64,000 bases of DNA from Morganella morganii (GTDB lineage Bacteria > Pseudomonadota > Gammaproteobacteria > Enterobacterales > Enterobacteriaceae). Position numbers and translations under genes: made by a program. Shown piece by piece: positions 1-11,339 of this stretch (positions within the stretch are counted from its first letter, which is position 1; each line of letters starts with the position of its first letter). The notes under the pieces are model-generated. The model did not search any database, was not told the DNA's origin, and was given only the letters and a program-made list of their open reading frames with translations. Location: contig NZ_NRQY01000001.1 in assembly GCF_003996855.1 (NCBI RefSeq), positions 1,097,269 to 1,161,268 of the forward strand. Reading direction: 5' to 3'.

Positions 1-800
<800 letters not shown>

Positions 801-842
801 TTAAATTGCGTTTATGAAAATATTTAAAGCGATATCAGCTTG

Positions 843-1649
843 TCAATGCAGAACGATATGCTGCTGCTCGTATGTATGGATCTGCATTTTTATCATTTCA
901 GATACGGGGTCCTGCGGACATTGCTCAATAAAATAGTTCAGGTCGGAAACCGCGATATGACTGCAATCCAGCTGGGCATAAATCAGCCCGCGATCGCGGA
1001 TTTCATACGGGTCATCCGGATCAAATAATAAAATGGTTTCGCTGACTTTCAGTGCCTGCTCCATTTTTTTCTCTTCCATCAGCGCGACTTTAATACTGTC
1101 GAGGTATTTGCGCACTACATGGCTGTTTTCGGCTTCTTCGAGATCATCGCCGGTCAGGTGATGTGCCGGACTGACCGTGCCTTTAATCCAGACATCCAGC
1201 GTGTGCTGATCCAGCAAATCGCCGTTAATCGGGTTGATAAACAGCGTATCGTCGTCAAGATCGGCACGCAGAATAAGCTGAGTCGGGAAAACAACCGGCA
1301 CAACCGGCAGACCGATGGCCTGTGCAATATGCAGAAACAGGATGCCGAGCGAAACCGGCGAACCGCGCTGCGTGCGCAGCACATTGTCCAGCCACAGGGT
1401 GTCAGACAATGAATAAACACCGCTGGCACCACCGAACTGCCATTTATGGTAAAAGAGGGTAATCAGTGTCTGTAAACAGGTCTGTTCGTCGGACTGCGGC
1501 GGGAGGCGTTTACGGGTCTGGCGGATAAGTTCATTGATGTGTGTCTCTGCCTTTTCCCGGTCAAAATCAGGGCGGACAGCTTTCAGCACTAACATAATGC
1601 CGCTCAGTAACGGCGCACCATTGAATTCAAAATCGGCAATGCTTTTCAT
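843..1649 (-). CDS. sirB1: SirB1/YchA family protein (transglutaminase-like plus TPR)
   Basis: A 268-residue member of the SirB1 family, close to the 269 residues of E. coli YchA. The N-terminal two thirds are a transglutaminase-like fold (conserved GSPVSLGILFLHIAQAIGLP and a NPINGDLLD segment near residues 95-150), and the C-terminal third resembles tetratricopeptide repeats (ALKVSETILLFDPDDPYEIRDRG). Molecular function is not established; the family keeps a position beside prmC and kdsA in enterobacteria. The start ATG overlaps the end of prmC by four bases, so the two are translationally coupled. In E. coli sirB2 lies between prmC and sirB1; here it is absent. Confidence 0.92.
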   Translation of the reverse strand: MKSIADFEFNGAPLLSGIMLVLKAVRPDFDREKAETHINELIRQTRKRLPPQSDEQTCLQTLITLFYHKWQFGGASGVYSLSDTLWLDNVLRTQRGSPVSLGILFLHIAQAIGLPVVPVVFPTQLILRADLDDDTLFINPINGDLLDQHTLDVWIKGTVSPAHHLTGDDLEEAENSHVVRKYLDSIKVALMEEKKMEQALKVSETILLFDPDDPYEIRDRGLIYAQLDCSHIAVSDLNYFIEQCPQDPVSEMIKMQIHTYEQQHIVLH

Positions 1650-2485
1650 TTCTCTTCCCGTAGACCTAAAGTAACCCGATCATTTCCGCCATAATCGCGG
1701 CGGGTTTCCACCCGGTAAAATCCGTTTTTCCGGAACAGTTCACGAACAGCCTCTCCCTGCCGCCAGCCGTGTTCCACAATCAGCCACCCGCCGGGTGTCA
1801 GATAATGTGCGGACTGCGCAGCGATTTCCGCCAGATCGGCCAGGCCGTTCTGCGGAGCAACCAGTGCACTGCGCGGCTCGAAACGGACATCTCCCTGCTC
1901 CAGATGCTCATCATTCTCATCAATATATGGCGGGTTACTCACTATCATAGCAAATTGATGAATCGGCAGTGAAGCAAACCAGCGACTTTCTTTAAACACC
2001 GTGTTTGTCAGTCCCAGACGGGCGGCATTACGCTGTGCCAGTGCCACAGCATCAGGCTGAATATCCGCCCCGGTCACGTGACAGTCCGGCCGTTCGGAAG
2101 CCAGCGCCAGCGCAATCGCACCGGTGCCGGTACCGAGATCCAGAATATCGCAGGATGATGCCGGTAACAATTCCAGTGCCGCTTCCACCAGACATTCGGT
2201 ATCCGGACGCGGGATCAGTGTGGCGGGAGACACTTCCAGCGGCAGTGACCAGAATTCACGCACACCCGTGATATACGCCACCGGCTCGCCCTGCTCCCGG
2301 CGGACAAGCAGCGCCTCAAGACGCTGCTGTTCATCCCCGCTGAGCGGCGTTTCATCAAATGCAATAATGTAGCTGCGGGTGCGGCCGGTGACAAACGTCA
2401 GCAGAATCTCCGCATCCCGTTTCGGGCTGTCACTGTGATTTAAACGGCTGACAGCTTCCGTCAGCCAGGTCCGGAACGTCATCAA
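1646..2485 (-). CDS. prmC: Peptide chain release factor N5-glutamine methyltransferase
   Basis: Uses S-adenosylmethionine to methylate the glutamine of the GGQ motif in release factors RF1 and RF2, raising termination efficiency. The 279-residue protein has an N-terminal helical release-factor-binding domain, then the AdoMet site [14 protein letters not shown] (about residues 116-129) and the diagnostic catalytic motif SNPPYI (about 183-188). It overlaps prfA, the gene for its own substrate, by four bases upstream, and sirB1 by four bases downstream, giving tight coupling of RF1 and its modifying enzyme. The arrangement is the usual enterobacterial one. Confidence 0.97.
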   Translation of the reverse strand: MMTFRTWLTEAVSRLNHSDSPKRDAEILLTFVTGRTRSYIIAFDETPLSGDEQQRLEALLVRREQGEPVAYITGVREFWSLPLEVSPATLIPRPDTECLVEAALELLPASSCDILDLGTGTGAIALALASERPDCHVTGADIQPDAVALAQRNAARLGLTNTVFKESRWFASLPIHQFAMIVSNPPYIDENDEHLEQGDVRFEPRSALVAPQNGLADLAEIAAQSAHYLTPGGWLIVEHGWRQGEAVRELFRKNGFYRVETRRDYGGNDRVTLGLREEK

Positions 2486-3564
2486 TCCTGCTCAGACAGC
2501 GCCGCGAGCTGATCTGCCTGATATTCGTTCACCAGCGGCTGGATCAGTGAATCCAGCTTGCCTTCCATCACCTCATCCAGACGGTACAGCGTCAGGTTGA
2601 TGCGGTGATCTGTCACCCGCCCCTGCGGGAAGTTATAGGTGCGGATACGATCCGAACGGTCGCCGGAACCCAGCAGATTGCGGCGCTCAGAGGCTTCCGC
2701 CTCATGGCGGCGGGATTCTTCCGCCGCCTTGATACGCGCCGCCAGCACCGACAGTGCTTTGGCTTTGTTTTTATGCTGCGAACGCTCGTCCTGACACTCC
2801 ACCACAATCCCGCTCGGGATATGAGTGATACGGATAGCGGAGTCCGTGGTGTTAACGTGCTGACCACCGGCTCCGGATGAGCGGAAGGTATCAATACGCA
2901 GATCCGCCGGGTTGATATCCGGCAGTTCCGCTTCAGGCACTTCCGCCAGCACTGCGACAGTACAGGCAGAGGTATGGATACGGCCCTGGGATTCGGTTTC
3001 CGGCACACGCTGCACACGGTGACCGCCGGATTCAAACTTCAGGTTCCCGTACGCATTTTCACCGGCGACTCTGAAAATTATCTCTTTATATCCGCCGTGC
3101 TCGCCATCGTTACTGTTCATAATCTCAATCCGCCAGCGGCGTGATTCCGCATAACGGCTGTACATGCGGAACAGATCACCGGCAAACAGCGCCGCTTCAT
3201 CACCACCGGTGCCTGCACGGACTTCCAGGAAGCAGTTGCGTTCATCATCCGGATCTTTCGGCAGTAATAAGACCTGTAATTCCTGCTCTAAGGTTTCATT
3301 CCGCAGTTTTGCGTCTTTCAGCTCTTCCTGTGCCATTTCCTTCATTTCAGGATCATCAAGAAGCATTTGCGCGGTTTCGATATCATCCTGAATGGTCTGC
3401 CAGGCTTCAAAACATTTCGCAATGTCAGTCAGTTGCGCATATTCTTTCGACAAGGCACGGAATTTATTCTGATCAGCGATAACACCGGCGTCCGCAAGGT
3501 GCGCCTGAATTTCTTCATAACGTTCTTTCAATGCTTCCAGTTTTGCGACAATAGAAGGCTTCAT
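2482..3564 (-). CDS. prfA: Peptide chain release factor 1
   Basis: RF1 recognises UAA and UAG and triggers hydrolysis of peptidyl-tRNA. It is 360 residues, the same length as in E. coli. The catalytic GGQ is present in [10 protein letters not shown] (about residues 230-239) and the PxT stop-codon reading motif appears as PET (E. coli PAT) in [13 protein letters not shown]. The N-terminal third is the coiled helical domain. It lies 36 bases after hemA and overlaps prmC, so it is probably transcribed from the hemA promoter. Confidence 0.98.
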   Translation of the reverse strand: MKPSIVAKLEALKERYEEIQAHLADAGVIADQNKFRALSKEYAQLTDIAKCFEAWQTIQDDIETAQMLLDDPEMKEMAQEELKDAKLRNETLEQELQVLLLPKDPDDERNCFLEVRAGTGGDEAALFAGDLFRMYSRYAESRRWRIEIMNSNDGEHGGYKEIIFRVAGENAYGNLKFESGGHRVQRVPETESQGRIHTSACTVAVLAEVPEAELPDINPADLRIDTFRSSGAGGQHVNTTDSAIRITHIPSGIVVECQDERSQHKNKAKALSVLAARIKAAEESRRHEAEASERRNLLGSGDRSDRIRTYNFPQGRVTDHRINLTLYRLDEVMEGKLDSLIQPLVNEYQADQLAALSEQD

Positions 3565-3600
3565 TCGTAGTCTGCTACCTTAAAAAATATATAGAGGAAG

Positions 3601-4863
3601 TTAATGATGCTCCAGCCCGAGGCTGTCGCGTAACAGAGTCAGCCGGCCGGTATCACCGTCACCGGCGGCCTGCTGAAGTGATTTGGTCGGTGCGTGGATC
3701 AGGCGGTTGGTCAGTTGCTGAGACATCTGGTTGATGACCTCTTCCGGGTCATGCCCCTGCTGAATCAGTGCCACCGCTTTTGCGGCCATTGCGGCACGGA
3801 TTTCTTCGGCCTGCTCACGGTATTCACGGATAGTATTTACCGCGCTCTGGGCGCGCAGCCATTCCATAAAGTGCCCGCTCTCCTGCACCACAATGGATTC
3901 CGCCTGTTGTGCTGCCACCTGACGCTGCGCCAGATTGTGCTCAATAATCGCCTCGAGGTCATCCACCGTGTAGAGATAGACGTTACTGAGCTTTTCCACA
4001 TCGGCTTCAATATCCCGGGGAACCGCGATATCCACCAGCAGTACAGGCCGGTTACGGCGGGCTTTAAGAGCACGTTCCACCATACCTTTACCGATAATCG
4101 GCAACGGGCTGGCCGTGGAGCTGATAACAATATCCGCCTCCGCCAGCCGGCTGTCGATTTCCGGCAGTGTGATCACCTCTGCATTGACTTCCTGCGCCAG
4201 CACGCGGGCCCGTTCACGGGTCCGGTTGGCGATCATCATATGTTTTACGCCGTGCTCGTTCAGGTGACGGGCAACCAGTTCAATGGTTTCCCCCGCCCCG
4301 ACCAGCAGGATATTCAGTTTGGATAAGGATTCGAAAATCTGACGCGCCAGTGTACAGGCCGCAAATGCTACCGATACCGCATTGGCACCGATATCCGTTT
4401 CAGTGCGTACCCGTTTGGCAACAGAAAAGGATTTCTGGAACAGACGCTCCAGTTCCCTGGAAAGTGAACGGTGTGTCTGCGATTGCGCAAAGGCTTTTTT
4501 GACCTGCCCCAGAATCTGCGGCTCACCGAGTACCAGAGAATCCAGCCCGCTGGCCACGCGCATCAGATGACTGACGGCGTCATTATCCTGATGCCAGTAA
4601 AGGCTGGACATCAGTTCCTGCGGGTTGATGTTGTGATAGCGGCACAGCCAGTCAATCAGCTGATTCCGCTGATCATTCTGTTCATCCACACTGAGATAGA
4701 TTTCTGTCCGGTTGCAGGTAGACAGCACAACGCCGCCGCTCACGGACGGTTGTTCGAGCAGATTGGTTAATGCCGCTTCCATGCTGTCCGGTGAGAACGT
4801 CACTTTCTCACGCAAGGCCACAGGCGCGGTTTTATGGTTAATGCCGAGAGCTAATAAAGTCAT
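3601..4863 (-). CDS. hemA: Glutamyl-tRNA reductase
   Basis: First committed step of C5-pathway tetrapyrrole synthesis: NADPH reduction of glutamyl-tRNA to glutamate 1-semialdehyde. The open frame extends 54 codons further upstream, but the start at [19 protein letters not shown] matches the family, gives 420 residues (E. coli 418) and has an AGGA-type ribosome-binding site. The catalytic cysteine is in [12 protein letters not shown] (about residue 50) and the Rossmann glycines in [16 protein letters not shown]. The C-terminal dimerisation helix is intact. Heads the hemA-prfA-prmC-sirB1-kdsA run and is divergent from lolB. hemB, the next step, lies at 39.5 kb. Confidence 0.97.
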   Translation of the reverse strand: MTLLALGINHKTAPVALREKVTFSPDSMEAALTNLLEQPSVSGGVVLSTCNRTEIYLSVDEQNDQRNQLIDWLCRYHNINPQELMSSLYWHQDNDAVSHLMRVASGLDSLVLGEPQILGQVKKAFAQSQTHRSLSRELERLFQKSFSVAKRVRTETDIGANAVSVAFAACTLARQIFESLSKLNILLVGAGETIELVARHLNEHGVKHMMIANRTRERARVLAQEVNAEVITLPEIDSRLAEADIVISSTASPLPIIGKGMVERALKARRNRPVLLVDIAVPRDIEADVEKLSNVYLYTVDDLEAIIEHNLAQRQVAAQQAESIVVQESGHFMEWLRAQSAVNTIREYREQAEEIRAAMAAKAVALIQQGHDPEEVINQMSQQLTNRLIHAPTKSLQQAAGDGDTGRLTLLRDSLGLEHH

Positions 4864-5143
4864 ATCCTGCAATACAGACCGGGGTAAGTGTGTAAAATAC
4901 CGGTTAAGTATACCGGAAATCAACACCCTTACTAAGGATAACTGCATGCATTTTAGCAGCCGGTTCCGCGCAATTAAAGCGTTAAACGGGAAACCGTGAT
5001 AATAAGCACGTAATGTGATGCGCAACAGTCTGTGTCAGCCGGGCGGATAATTGCGTAAATCAGCGTAAGAGAGGTAGGAAACAGCCACTGAAACAGGCAC
5101 AATACTGTTATTGCTTTGATAAGTTGTTAAAGGAAATTACAAC

Positions 5144-5773
5144 GTGGCCTCTATTCAATTACCGCGCTTTATCCGGTTACTGCCCCTGTGCAGCCTGATA
5201 CTTGCCGCCTGTACTCTGCCCGACAATACAGAGAAAGGCGATGTTTCCGCCACCTCTGCCGGCTGGAAAGCACAGACAGAACACATTAATCAGTTACAGC
5301 GTTATCAGACACGCGGATCATTTGCCTACATCGGTGCAACACAAAAAACGTATGCCCGTTTTTTCTGGCAGCAATACTCCCCCGACAGCTACAAGCTGCT
5401 GCTTACCAACCCGGTCGGCAGTACCGAACTGGAACTGATTGTCAAAGACGGTCAGACTCAGCTGACTGACAACAAAGGCCAAAAATATTACAGTGATGAT
5501 CCGGACAGTATGATTTACCAGCTGACCGATATGACCATCCCGATGGAAAACCTGCGTCAGTGGATTGTCGGCCTGCCGGGTGACGCACAGTCTTATGCCA
5601 TCAGCAATCAGTATCACCTGAAAGCGCTGAACTGGTCTCAGGGTATGGAAAAGTGGAAAGTCACTTATCAGTCCTATGATGAAAAAGTGTCCCCGCAACT
5701 GCCGAACCGCCTGGATATCGAACAGGGTGATAACCGTATTAAGCTTAAAATGGATTCATGGACACTCAACTGA
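5144..5773 (+). CDS. lolB: Outer-membrane lipoprotein insertion receptor LolB
   Basis: Accepts lipoproteins from the periplasmic carrier LolA and inserts them in the inner leaflet of the outer membrane. The 209-residue protein starts at GTG after an AAAGGAAATT-type site and carries a lipoprotein signal peptide with lipobox LAAC (Cys22). The mature part includes the conserved [19 protein letters not shown] region with the exposed hydrophobic loop expected of LolB. Its last 16 bases overlap ispE. Divergent from hemA over a 280-base gap that must carry both promoters. Confidence 0.95.
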   Translation: MASIQLPRFIRLLPLCSLILAACTLPDNTEKGDVSATSAGWKAQTEHINQLQRYQTRGSFAYIGATQKTYARFFWQQYSPDSYKLLLTNPVGSTELELIVKDGQTQLTDNKGQKYYSDDPDSMIYQLTDMTIPMENLRQWIVGLPGDAQSYAISNQYHLKALNWSQGMEKWKVTYQSYDEKVSPQLPNRLDIEQGDNRIKLKMDSWTLN

Positions 5774-6633
5774 CATCACTGACCTGGCCGTCGCCTGCCA
5801 AGCTGAACCTGTTTTTATATATCACAGGCCGCCGCGCGGACGGTTATCACACCCTGCAAACCCTGTTTCAGTTTCTGGATCATGGTGACAGTATCACAAT
5901 CACACCGCGTACTGACGGCGTGATTCGTCTGCTGACCCCGCTTGCCAGCGTACCGGATGAGCAAAATCTGGTGATCCGCGCAGCCCGTCTGTTACAGAAC
6001 TATGCCCGTGAGCATCAGCTGACGTCAGATTTACCCGGTGCGGATATTGCTGTTGAAAAAATTCTGCCGATGGGCGGTGGTATCGGCGGTGGTTCCTCCA
6101 ATGCGGCCACCGTTCTTATCGCCCTGAACTATCACTGGCAGTTACAGTTGCCCGATGACACTCTTGCAGAACTGGGCGTCACCCTCGGTGCTGATGTCCC
6201 GGTATTTGTCTGGGGTCACGCTGCAATTGCTGAAGGAATAGGCGAAATTCTGCACCCGGCATCTCCCCCGGAGTGCTGGTATCTGGTTGCACACCCCGGA
6301 ATTTCGGTTCCGACACCGCTTATCTTCACAGATCCGCAATTAATTCGCGACACGCCGATCCGCTCTCTGCCCGCATTATTACAGGCTCCGTACGCAAATG
6401 ACTGTGAACCGATCGCAAGAAAACGTTTTCGTGAGGTTGATGAGCTTCTTTCCTGGCTGCTACAATATGTTCCGTCACGCCTGACCGGTACGGGTGCATG
6501 TGTGTTCGGAGAGTTCGAAAACCAGGCAACCGCCCGACAGGTGTTAATTAACGCGCCGGCGTGGGTGAAGGGCTTTGTGGCACGTGGTGTCAACATTTCG
6601 CCGCTTCATCAGTTCCGCGCTGGTTTACTGTAA
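5758..6633 (+). CDS. ispE: 4-diphosphocytidyl-2-C-methyl-D-erythritol kinase
   Basis: ATP-dependent kinase of the MEP isoprenoid pathway. The 291-residue product shows the GHMP-kinase signature [15 protein letters not shown] (about residues 102-116), the substrate-binding N-terminus [20 protein letters not shown] and the C-terminal [14 protein letters not shown] glycine motif. It starts inside the 3' end of lolB, implying coupled translation, and is followed after 76 bases by prs, the same order as in E. coli. Confidence 0.97.
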   Translation: MDTQLTSLTWPSPAKLNLFLYITGRRADGYHTLQTLFQFLDHGDSITITPRTDGVIRLLTPLASVPDEQNLVIRAARLLQNYAREHQLTSDLPGADIAVEKILPMGGGIGGGSSNAATVLIALNYHWQLQLPDDTLAELGVTLGADVPVFVWGHAAIAEGIGEILHPASPPECWYLVAHPGISVPTPLIFTDPQLIRDTPIRSLPALLQAPYANDCEPIARKRFREVDELLSWLLQYVPSRLTGTGACVFGEFENQATARQVLINAPAWVKGFVARGVNISPLHQFRAGLL

Positions 6634-6643
6634 TTGCCCCTGA

Positions 6644-7657
<1,014 letters not shown>

Positions 7658-7687
7658 TTTCCGAATCAGGATACACATTGCGTGTTT

Positions 7688-7715
7688 AACCCGTTGTGAA
7701 AACAACGGGTTTTTT
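7688..7715 (+). terminator. Intrinsic terminator after prs
   Basis: A perfect 10-bp stem (AACCCGTTGT / ACAACGGGTT) closed by a GAAA tetraloop and followed by a T run lies 30 bases after the prs stop. It ends the lolB-ispE-prs unit. Confidence 0.9.
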
Positions 7716-7753
7716 GTTGGCAGGCGTTTTAACTGCTCAGGATAATAATCCGT

Positions 7754-8023
7754 TTACGGCATCCGGCGGCGGTAACGGCTGTGGAAATGACGCAGCCAGT
7801 AATATTTATCCGCAATGGATTCACGACGTCCGCTCAGACCAGCTCCGCCCAGCCACACCAGAGCACCGATAAAGATCCCCATCAGAGAGGCTTCGGAATA
7901 GATATCCGGCAACGGGAGTGCGAAAATAAGGACACTGACAGTAAAGGCCATACTGCCGACCATCAGTAACATACCGACAACCATCAGCAGGTTACCGAGT
8001 AATAAGGATAATTTACGTTTCAT
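7754..8023 (-). CDS. ychH: YchH family inner-membrane stress protein
   Basis: A small (89 residues, E. coli 92) DUF2583 membrane protein with two hydrophobic segments (about residues 8-38 and 50-70) and the family C-terminus DKYYWLRHFHSRYRRR. E. coli YchH is CRP-activated and connected with stress and biofilm phenotypes, but its biochemical role is unknown. The start at MKRKLSLLLGNLLM is chosen because GGAGG lies five bases upstream and matches the family N-terminus; the frame is open 11 codons further. Convergent with prs and divergent from pth. Confidence 0.88.
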   Translation of the reverse strand: MKRKLSLLLGNLLMVVGMLLMVGSMAFTVSVLIFALPLPDIYSEASLMGIFIGALVWLGGAGLSGRRESIADKYYWLRHFHSRYRRRMP

Positions 8024-8121
8024 AGGGACCTCCGCCACTCTTTTGTCTGCAAACAACTCAAAGCACGAAAGTAGGAATTCCTTCTTAACACTGATTATAG
8101 CCTGAATTTACAGCTATATGT

Positions 8122-8137
8122 TGCGGTTCAGATCACA
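8122..8137 (-). promoter_or_regulatory. Possible CRP site upstream of ychH
   Basis: TGCGG-N6-TCACA, with one perfect half-site preceded by AGA as in the extended consensus, lies about 100 bases upstream of the ychH start. E. coli ychH is a known CRP target, which lends some support; the left half-site is poor. The rest of the 302-base ychH-pth gap is AT-rich and must hold both promoters. Confidence 0.4.
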
Positions 8138-8325
8138 CAGACCAAAAATAAAACATTTTATTTGGCTTATTGTGCCAAAAAGCGAAATTTAATAATTCAC
8201 CACTAAATTATTGCACAAATAGTCACTTCCGTCCCGGAAGGACGTTTCTTTTGTACTCCGCGCGGGTGACGGGTAGAATAGCCCTCTTTGCAGTCAAACC
8301 TGCCTGAACAACAAGTGATACAAGT

Positions 8326-8916
8326 GTGAGTCAGATAAAATTAATTGTGGGGCTGGCCAACCCCGGTGCAGAATACGCCCAAACCCGCCACAATGCCGGT
8401 GCCTGGTATGTGGATGAACTGGCCCGCCGTTATAATCAGTCATTAAAATCAGAAAGTAAGTTTTACGGTTATACCGCGCGCCTGAATATTCAGGGGAATG
8501 ATGTCCGCCTGCTGGTACCGGTCACCTTTATGAACCTGAGCGGCAAAGCTGTCAGCGCCCTCGCCGGTTTCTATCAGATTGCCCCGGATGAAATTCTGGT
8601 GGCACATGATGAGCTGGATCTCCCGCCCGGCGTGGCAAAAATGAAGCTCGGCGGCGGTAATGGTGGTCATAACGGCCTGAAAGATATCCAGAGCAAACTG
8701 GGCAATAATCCGGACTTTCATCGTCTGCGTATCGGCATCGGCCATCCGGGTGATAAAAGCAAAGTTGTCGGCTTTGTGCTGGGCAAGCCCCCTGCCTCCG
8801 AACAGCAACTGATTGATGAGACCATCGATGAAGCCGTGCGCTGCACCGATGTGCTGATGAAAGACGGCATGGCAAAAGCCATTTCACGGCTGCATACATT
8901 TAAAGCCGGTCAGTGA
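8326..8916 (+). CDS. pth: Peptidyl-tRNA hydrolase
   Basis: Releases peptides from peptidyl-tRNA that drops off the ribosome, recycling tRNA. The 196-residue protein begins [20 protein letters not shown] at a GTG codon; the catalytic histidine lies in [13 protein letters not shown] (His20 of the E. coli numbering) and the conserved [17 protein letters not shown] and [10 protein letters not shown] motifs are all present. No strong ribosome-binding site is visible before the GTG. It precedes ychF as in E. coli, with a 106-base gap. Confidence 0.96.
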   Translation: MSQIKLIVGLANPGAEYAQTRHNAGAWYVDELARRYNQSLKSESKFYGYTARLNIQGNDVRLLVPVTFMNLSGKAVSALAGFYQIAPDEILVAHDELDLPPGVAKMKLGGGNGGHNGLKDIQSKLGNNPDFHRLRIGIGHPGDKSKVVGFVLGKPPASEQQLIDETIDEAVRCTDVLMKDGMAKAISRLHTFKAGQ

Positions 8917-9022
8917 GCCGCAGGTATCGTCTGTTTATCCGTAACCGTGTATAATCGGCGGCAATTATTTAACGTGCTTGCAGGCCGCTTTGGTCTGCTG
9001 TCATTTTTAAGGTGAAGAATTT

Positions 9023-10114
9023 ATGGGTTTCAAATGTGGTATCGTCGGTCTGCCGAACGTCGGGAAATCAACGCTGTTTAACGCGCTGACCAAAGCAGGA
9101 ATTGAAGCGGCGAACTTTCCGTTCTGTACAATTGAGCCGAATACCGGCGTGGTGCCGATGCCGGATGCCCGTCTGGATGCACTGGCGGAAATCGTAAAAC
9201 CACAGCGTATTCTGCCGACCACCATGGAATTCGTTGATATCGCCGGGCTGGTGAAAGGCGCATCCAAAGGTGAAGGTCTGGGTAACCAGTTCCTGACCAA
9301 CATCCGTGAAACAGAAGCTATCGGCCACGTTGTCCGCTGCTTTGGCGATGATAACATTGTTCACGTTTCCGGCCGTGTTAACCCGGCAGAAGATATTGAT
9401 ACCATCAATACCGAACTGGCGCTGGCTGACCTCGACACCTGCGAACGCGCTATTCACCGCGTGCAGAAACGTGCCAAAGGCGGCGATAAAGACGCGAAAC
9501 TGGAACTGGAAGTGCTGGAAAAATGCCTGCCGCTGCTGGAAAATGCACAGATGCTGCGCACGCTGAACCTGAACAAAGAAGAAATGGGAGCGATCCGCTA
9601 CCTGAGCTTCCTGACCCTGAAACCAACCATGTACATTGCTAACGTCAATGAGGATGGCTTTGAGAACAACCCGTATCTGGATCAGGTGCGTGAAATCGCA
9701 GAGAAAGAAGGTTCAGTGGTTGTGCCGGTATGCGCGGCAATTGAATCCGATATCGCCGAGCTGGAAGATGGTGATCGCGAAGAGTTTATGGCTGACCTCG
9801 GTATCGAAGAACCGGGTCTGAACCGCGTGATCCGCGCCGGTTACTCCCTGCTCAATCTGCAAACCTATTTTACTGCCGGTGTAAAAGAAGTCCGTGCATG
9901 GACAATTCCTGTCGGCGCAACCGCCCCGCAGGCTGCCGGTAAAATCCATACTGACTTTGAAAAAGGCTTTATCCGCGCCCAGACCATCGCCTATGAAGAT
10001 TTTATTCAGTTCAAAGGCGAACAAGGCGCAAAAGAAGCCGGTAAAATGCGCGCAGAAGGCAAAGATTACATTGTGAAAGACGGCGACGTGTTGAATTTCC
10101 TGTTTAATGTGTAA
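9023..10114 (+). CDS. ychF: Redox-responsive ATPase YchF (OLA1 type)
   Basis: A P-loop ATPase of the Obg/HflX superfamily that binds ribosomes and dampens oxidative-stress responses. The 363-residue protein (same length as E. coli) has the Walker [10 protein letters not shown] (residues 8-16), the G3-like [14 protein letters not shown] and a NVNE motif in place of the NKxD of GTPases, consistent with ATP preference. The C-terminal TGS domain covers about residues 280-363. A clear AAGGTG site precedes the ATG. Confidence 0.97.
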   Translation: MGFKCGIVGLPNVGKSTLFNALTKAGIEAANFPFCTIEPNTGVVPMPDARLDALAEIVKPQRILPTTMEFVDIAGLVKGASKGEGLGNQFLTNIRETEAIGHVVRCFGDDNIVHVSGRVNPAEDIDTINTELALADLDTCERAIHRVQKRAKGGDKDAKLELEVLEKCLPLLENAQMLRTLNLNKEEMGAIRYLSFLTLKPTMYIANVNEDGFENNPYLDQVREIAEKEGSVVVPVCAAIESDIAELEDGDREEFMADLGIEEPGLNRVIRAGYSLLNLQTYFTAGVKEVRAWTIPVGATAPQAAGKIHTDFEKGFIRAQTIAYEDFIQFKGEQGAKEAGKMRAEGKDYIVKDGDVLNFLFNV

Positions 10115-10143
10115 CTACTGATAGTTGCATCTGCATATCTGCT

Positions 10144-10174
10144 ATAGCCCATATTGATATATGGGCTATTTTTC
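10144..10174 (+). terminator. Intrinsic terminator after ychF
   Basis: An 11-bp perfect stem (ATAGCCCATAT / ATATGGGCTAT) with a four-base loop followed by TTTTTC, 30 bases after the ychF stop. Confidence 0.88.
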
Positions 10175-10403
10175 AAAGAATGCTCTTCTGTATTTTCATT
10201 CTGATTTATTTTCAATATTCCATGATGGTTCCGGCTGAAATGGCTGAATCTGTACCTGATTACCGTTTTTCAGGCAATCATCCGTTATCTGCTTAAAATA
10301 TCATCCAAACCTGTTTTCAGATAAATGTCATAGTATGACCACGGAGAAAACACTATAATTACCATGTAATACAACCACAGGGAAAAGCATCAAAGAGGAC
10401 TTT

Positions 10404-10706
10404 ATGCGTTCAATGAATAGGTTACTGCTTGAGGTTGGTTATAAGCGTAGTGAAATACATCAGTTCAGAAAGTTATGTGCTTCAGTAAATGTCGACTTTG
10501 ATAAAAAAATAATAGAAACAGCAAAAAAATCTTTTTTTTACACTCTGCTATTTATATTTGTAGCATTAATAACAATACCACTTTCTTTTATATCCAAGCC
10601 AACGAATGATCTGTTTTTCATGATCCTCCCATATATATTATTTGGTTTATTTAGTCTTTTGTTTAAAACAACAAGAGAATATTTAAAATTTCCTGGGTTT
10701 ATCTAA
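10404..10706 (+). CDS. Hypothetical 100-residue protein with two membrane segments
   Basis: Not recognised. The reading frame opens after a good GAGGA ribosome-binding site and a TATAAT hexamer at 10354-10359. A charged N-terminal 40 residues (RSEIHQFRKLCASVNVDFDKK) precede two hydrophobic segments at about residues 43-62 and 70-86, separated by SKPTND. The gene is markedly richer in AT than ychF and trkH on either side, suggesting horizontal origin. Its product is probably a small inner-membrane protein. Confidence 0.6.
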   Translation: MRSMNRLLLEVGYKRSEIHQFRKLCASVNVDFDKKIIETAKKSFFYTLLFIFVALITIPLSFISKPTNDLFFMILPYILFGLFSLLFKTTREYLKFPGFI

Positions 10707-11339
10707 AGATAAAAACTAATACATAGTTTTAAAACTGATGAAGTCATTGGCTATTTCTATAGACAACGCCAATTTAGATGCTCTTTGTATTCCCATTTTA
10801 AAATCAGGATTCACGGCTTTAAATATTCTTCCGTCGCTGGTCGGATTATCCGGTGTCTTTATTACCGGCTGCCCGCTACGGCAATTAGCCAATACCGGAC
10901 AGGGAAATACTGATGCGGCAGTCAATGTGCCGGGTATGCTGACCGGTGCGGCATTTGCACATAATTTTTCCTATGCCTCAAGCCCTGCCGGAGTGACTGA
11001 AAATGGTATTAAAAGGACTGAAAAATCGGTTACAGAAAAATTCTGTGGCATCATCTGTTATCGATGCACCGCGCAAAATAACCACAGAATGTGAAACTGC
11101 ACTGGCGGTACAATTTTCAGCTGAACATGATTATGTCAATTATACCGGTGAAAATATCCGCGAAGTCTGGCAGGTTAGCGGAACAGATTATCAGCGGGTA
11201 TGGGCAGACGAAACTATGTAATATCGTCGTTGCAGTATCGTGATATGGATGAAAACAATTTACAATCAGCCGCAATCAGTTCACTATCATATATTGCGTA
11301 TTATCTGCTGTATATTTTAGAAAATCCGGTGGTCATCCT
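10707..11339 (+). other. Accessory gap before trkH, with weak open frames
   Basis: No convincing gene fills this stretch. A 118-codon plus-strand frame (10738-11094) and a 69-codon minus-strand frame (10716-10925) overlap on opposite strands, both without good ribosome-binding sites, and neither product was recognised. The most gene-like segment is the short frame at 11003-11221, listed separately. The remainder (11222-11339) shows nothing except the trkH upstream region. Confidence 0.5.
11003..11221 (+). CDS. Hypothetical 72-residue protein, possibly a gene remnant
   Basis: The frame begins MVLKGLKNRLQK and has a GGAG nine bases upstream of the ATG. The product is soluble, acidic toward the C-terminus (SAEHDYVNYTGENIREVW) and unrecognised. 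It could be the surviving C-terminal part of a larger gene, since the preceding frame also has plausible codon use but a different phase. Low confidence that it is expressed. Confidence 0.3.
   Translation: MVLKGLKNRLQKNSVASSVIDAPRKITTECETALAVQFSAEHDYVNYTGENIREVWQVSGTDYQRVWADETM

Noticed and set aside
4864..5025. 54-codon upstream extension of hemA
   Set aside because: The internal ATG matches the universal HemA start, has a ribosome-binding site and gives the normal length; the extension shows no family similarity.
10716..10925. 69-codon minus-strand frame opposite the 118-codon plus-strand frame
   Set aside because: No ribosome-binding site, no recognised product, and it conflicts with the plus-strand frame; evidence does not favour either strand.
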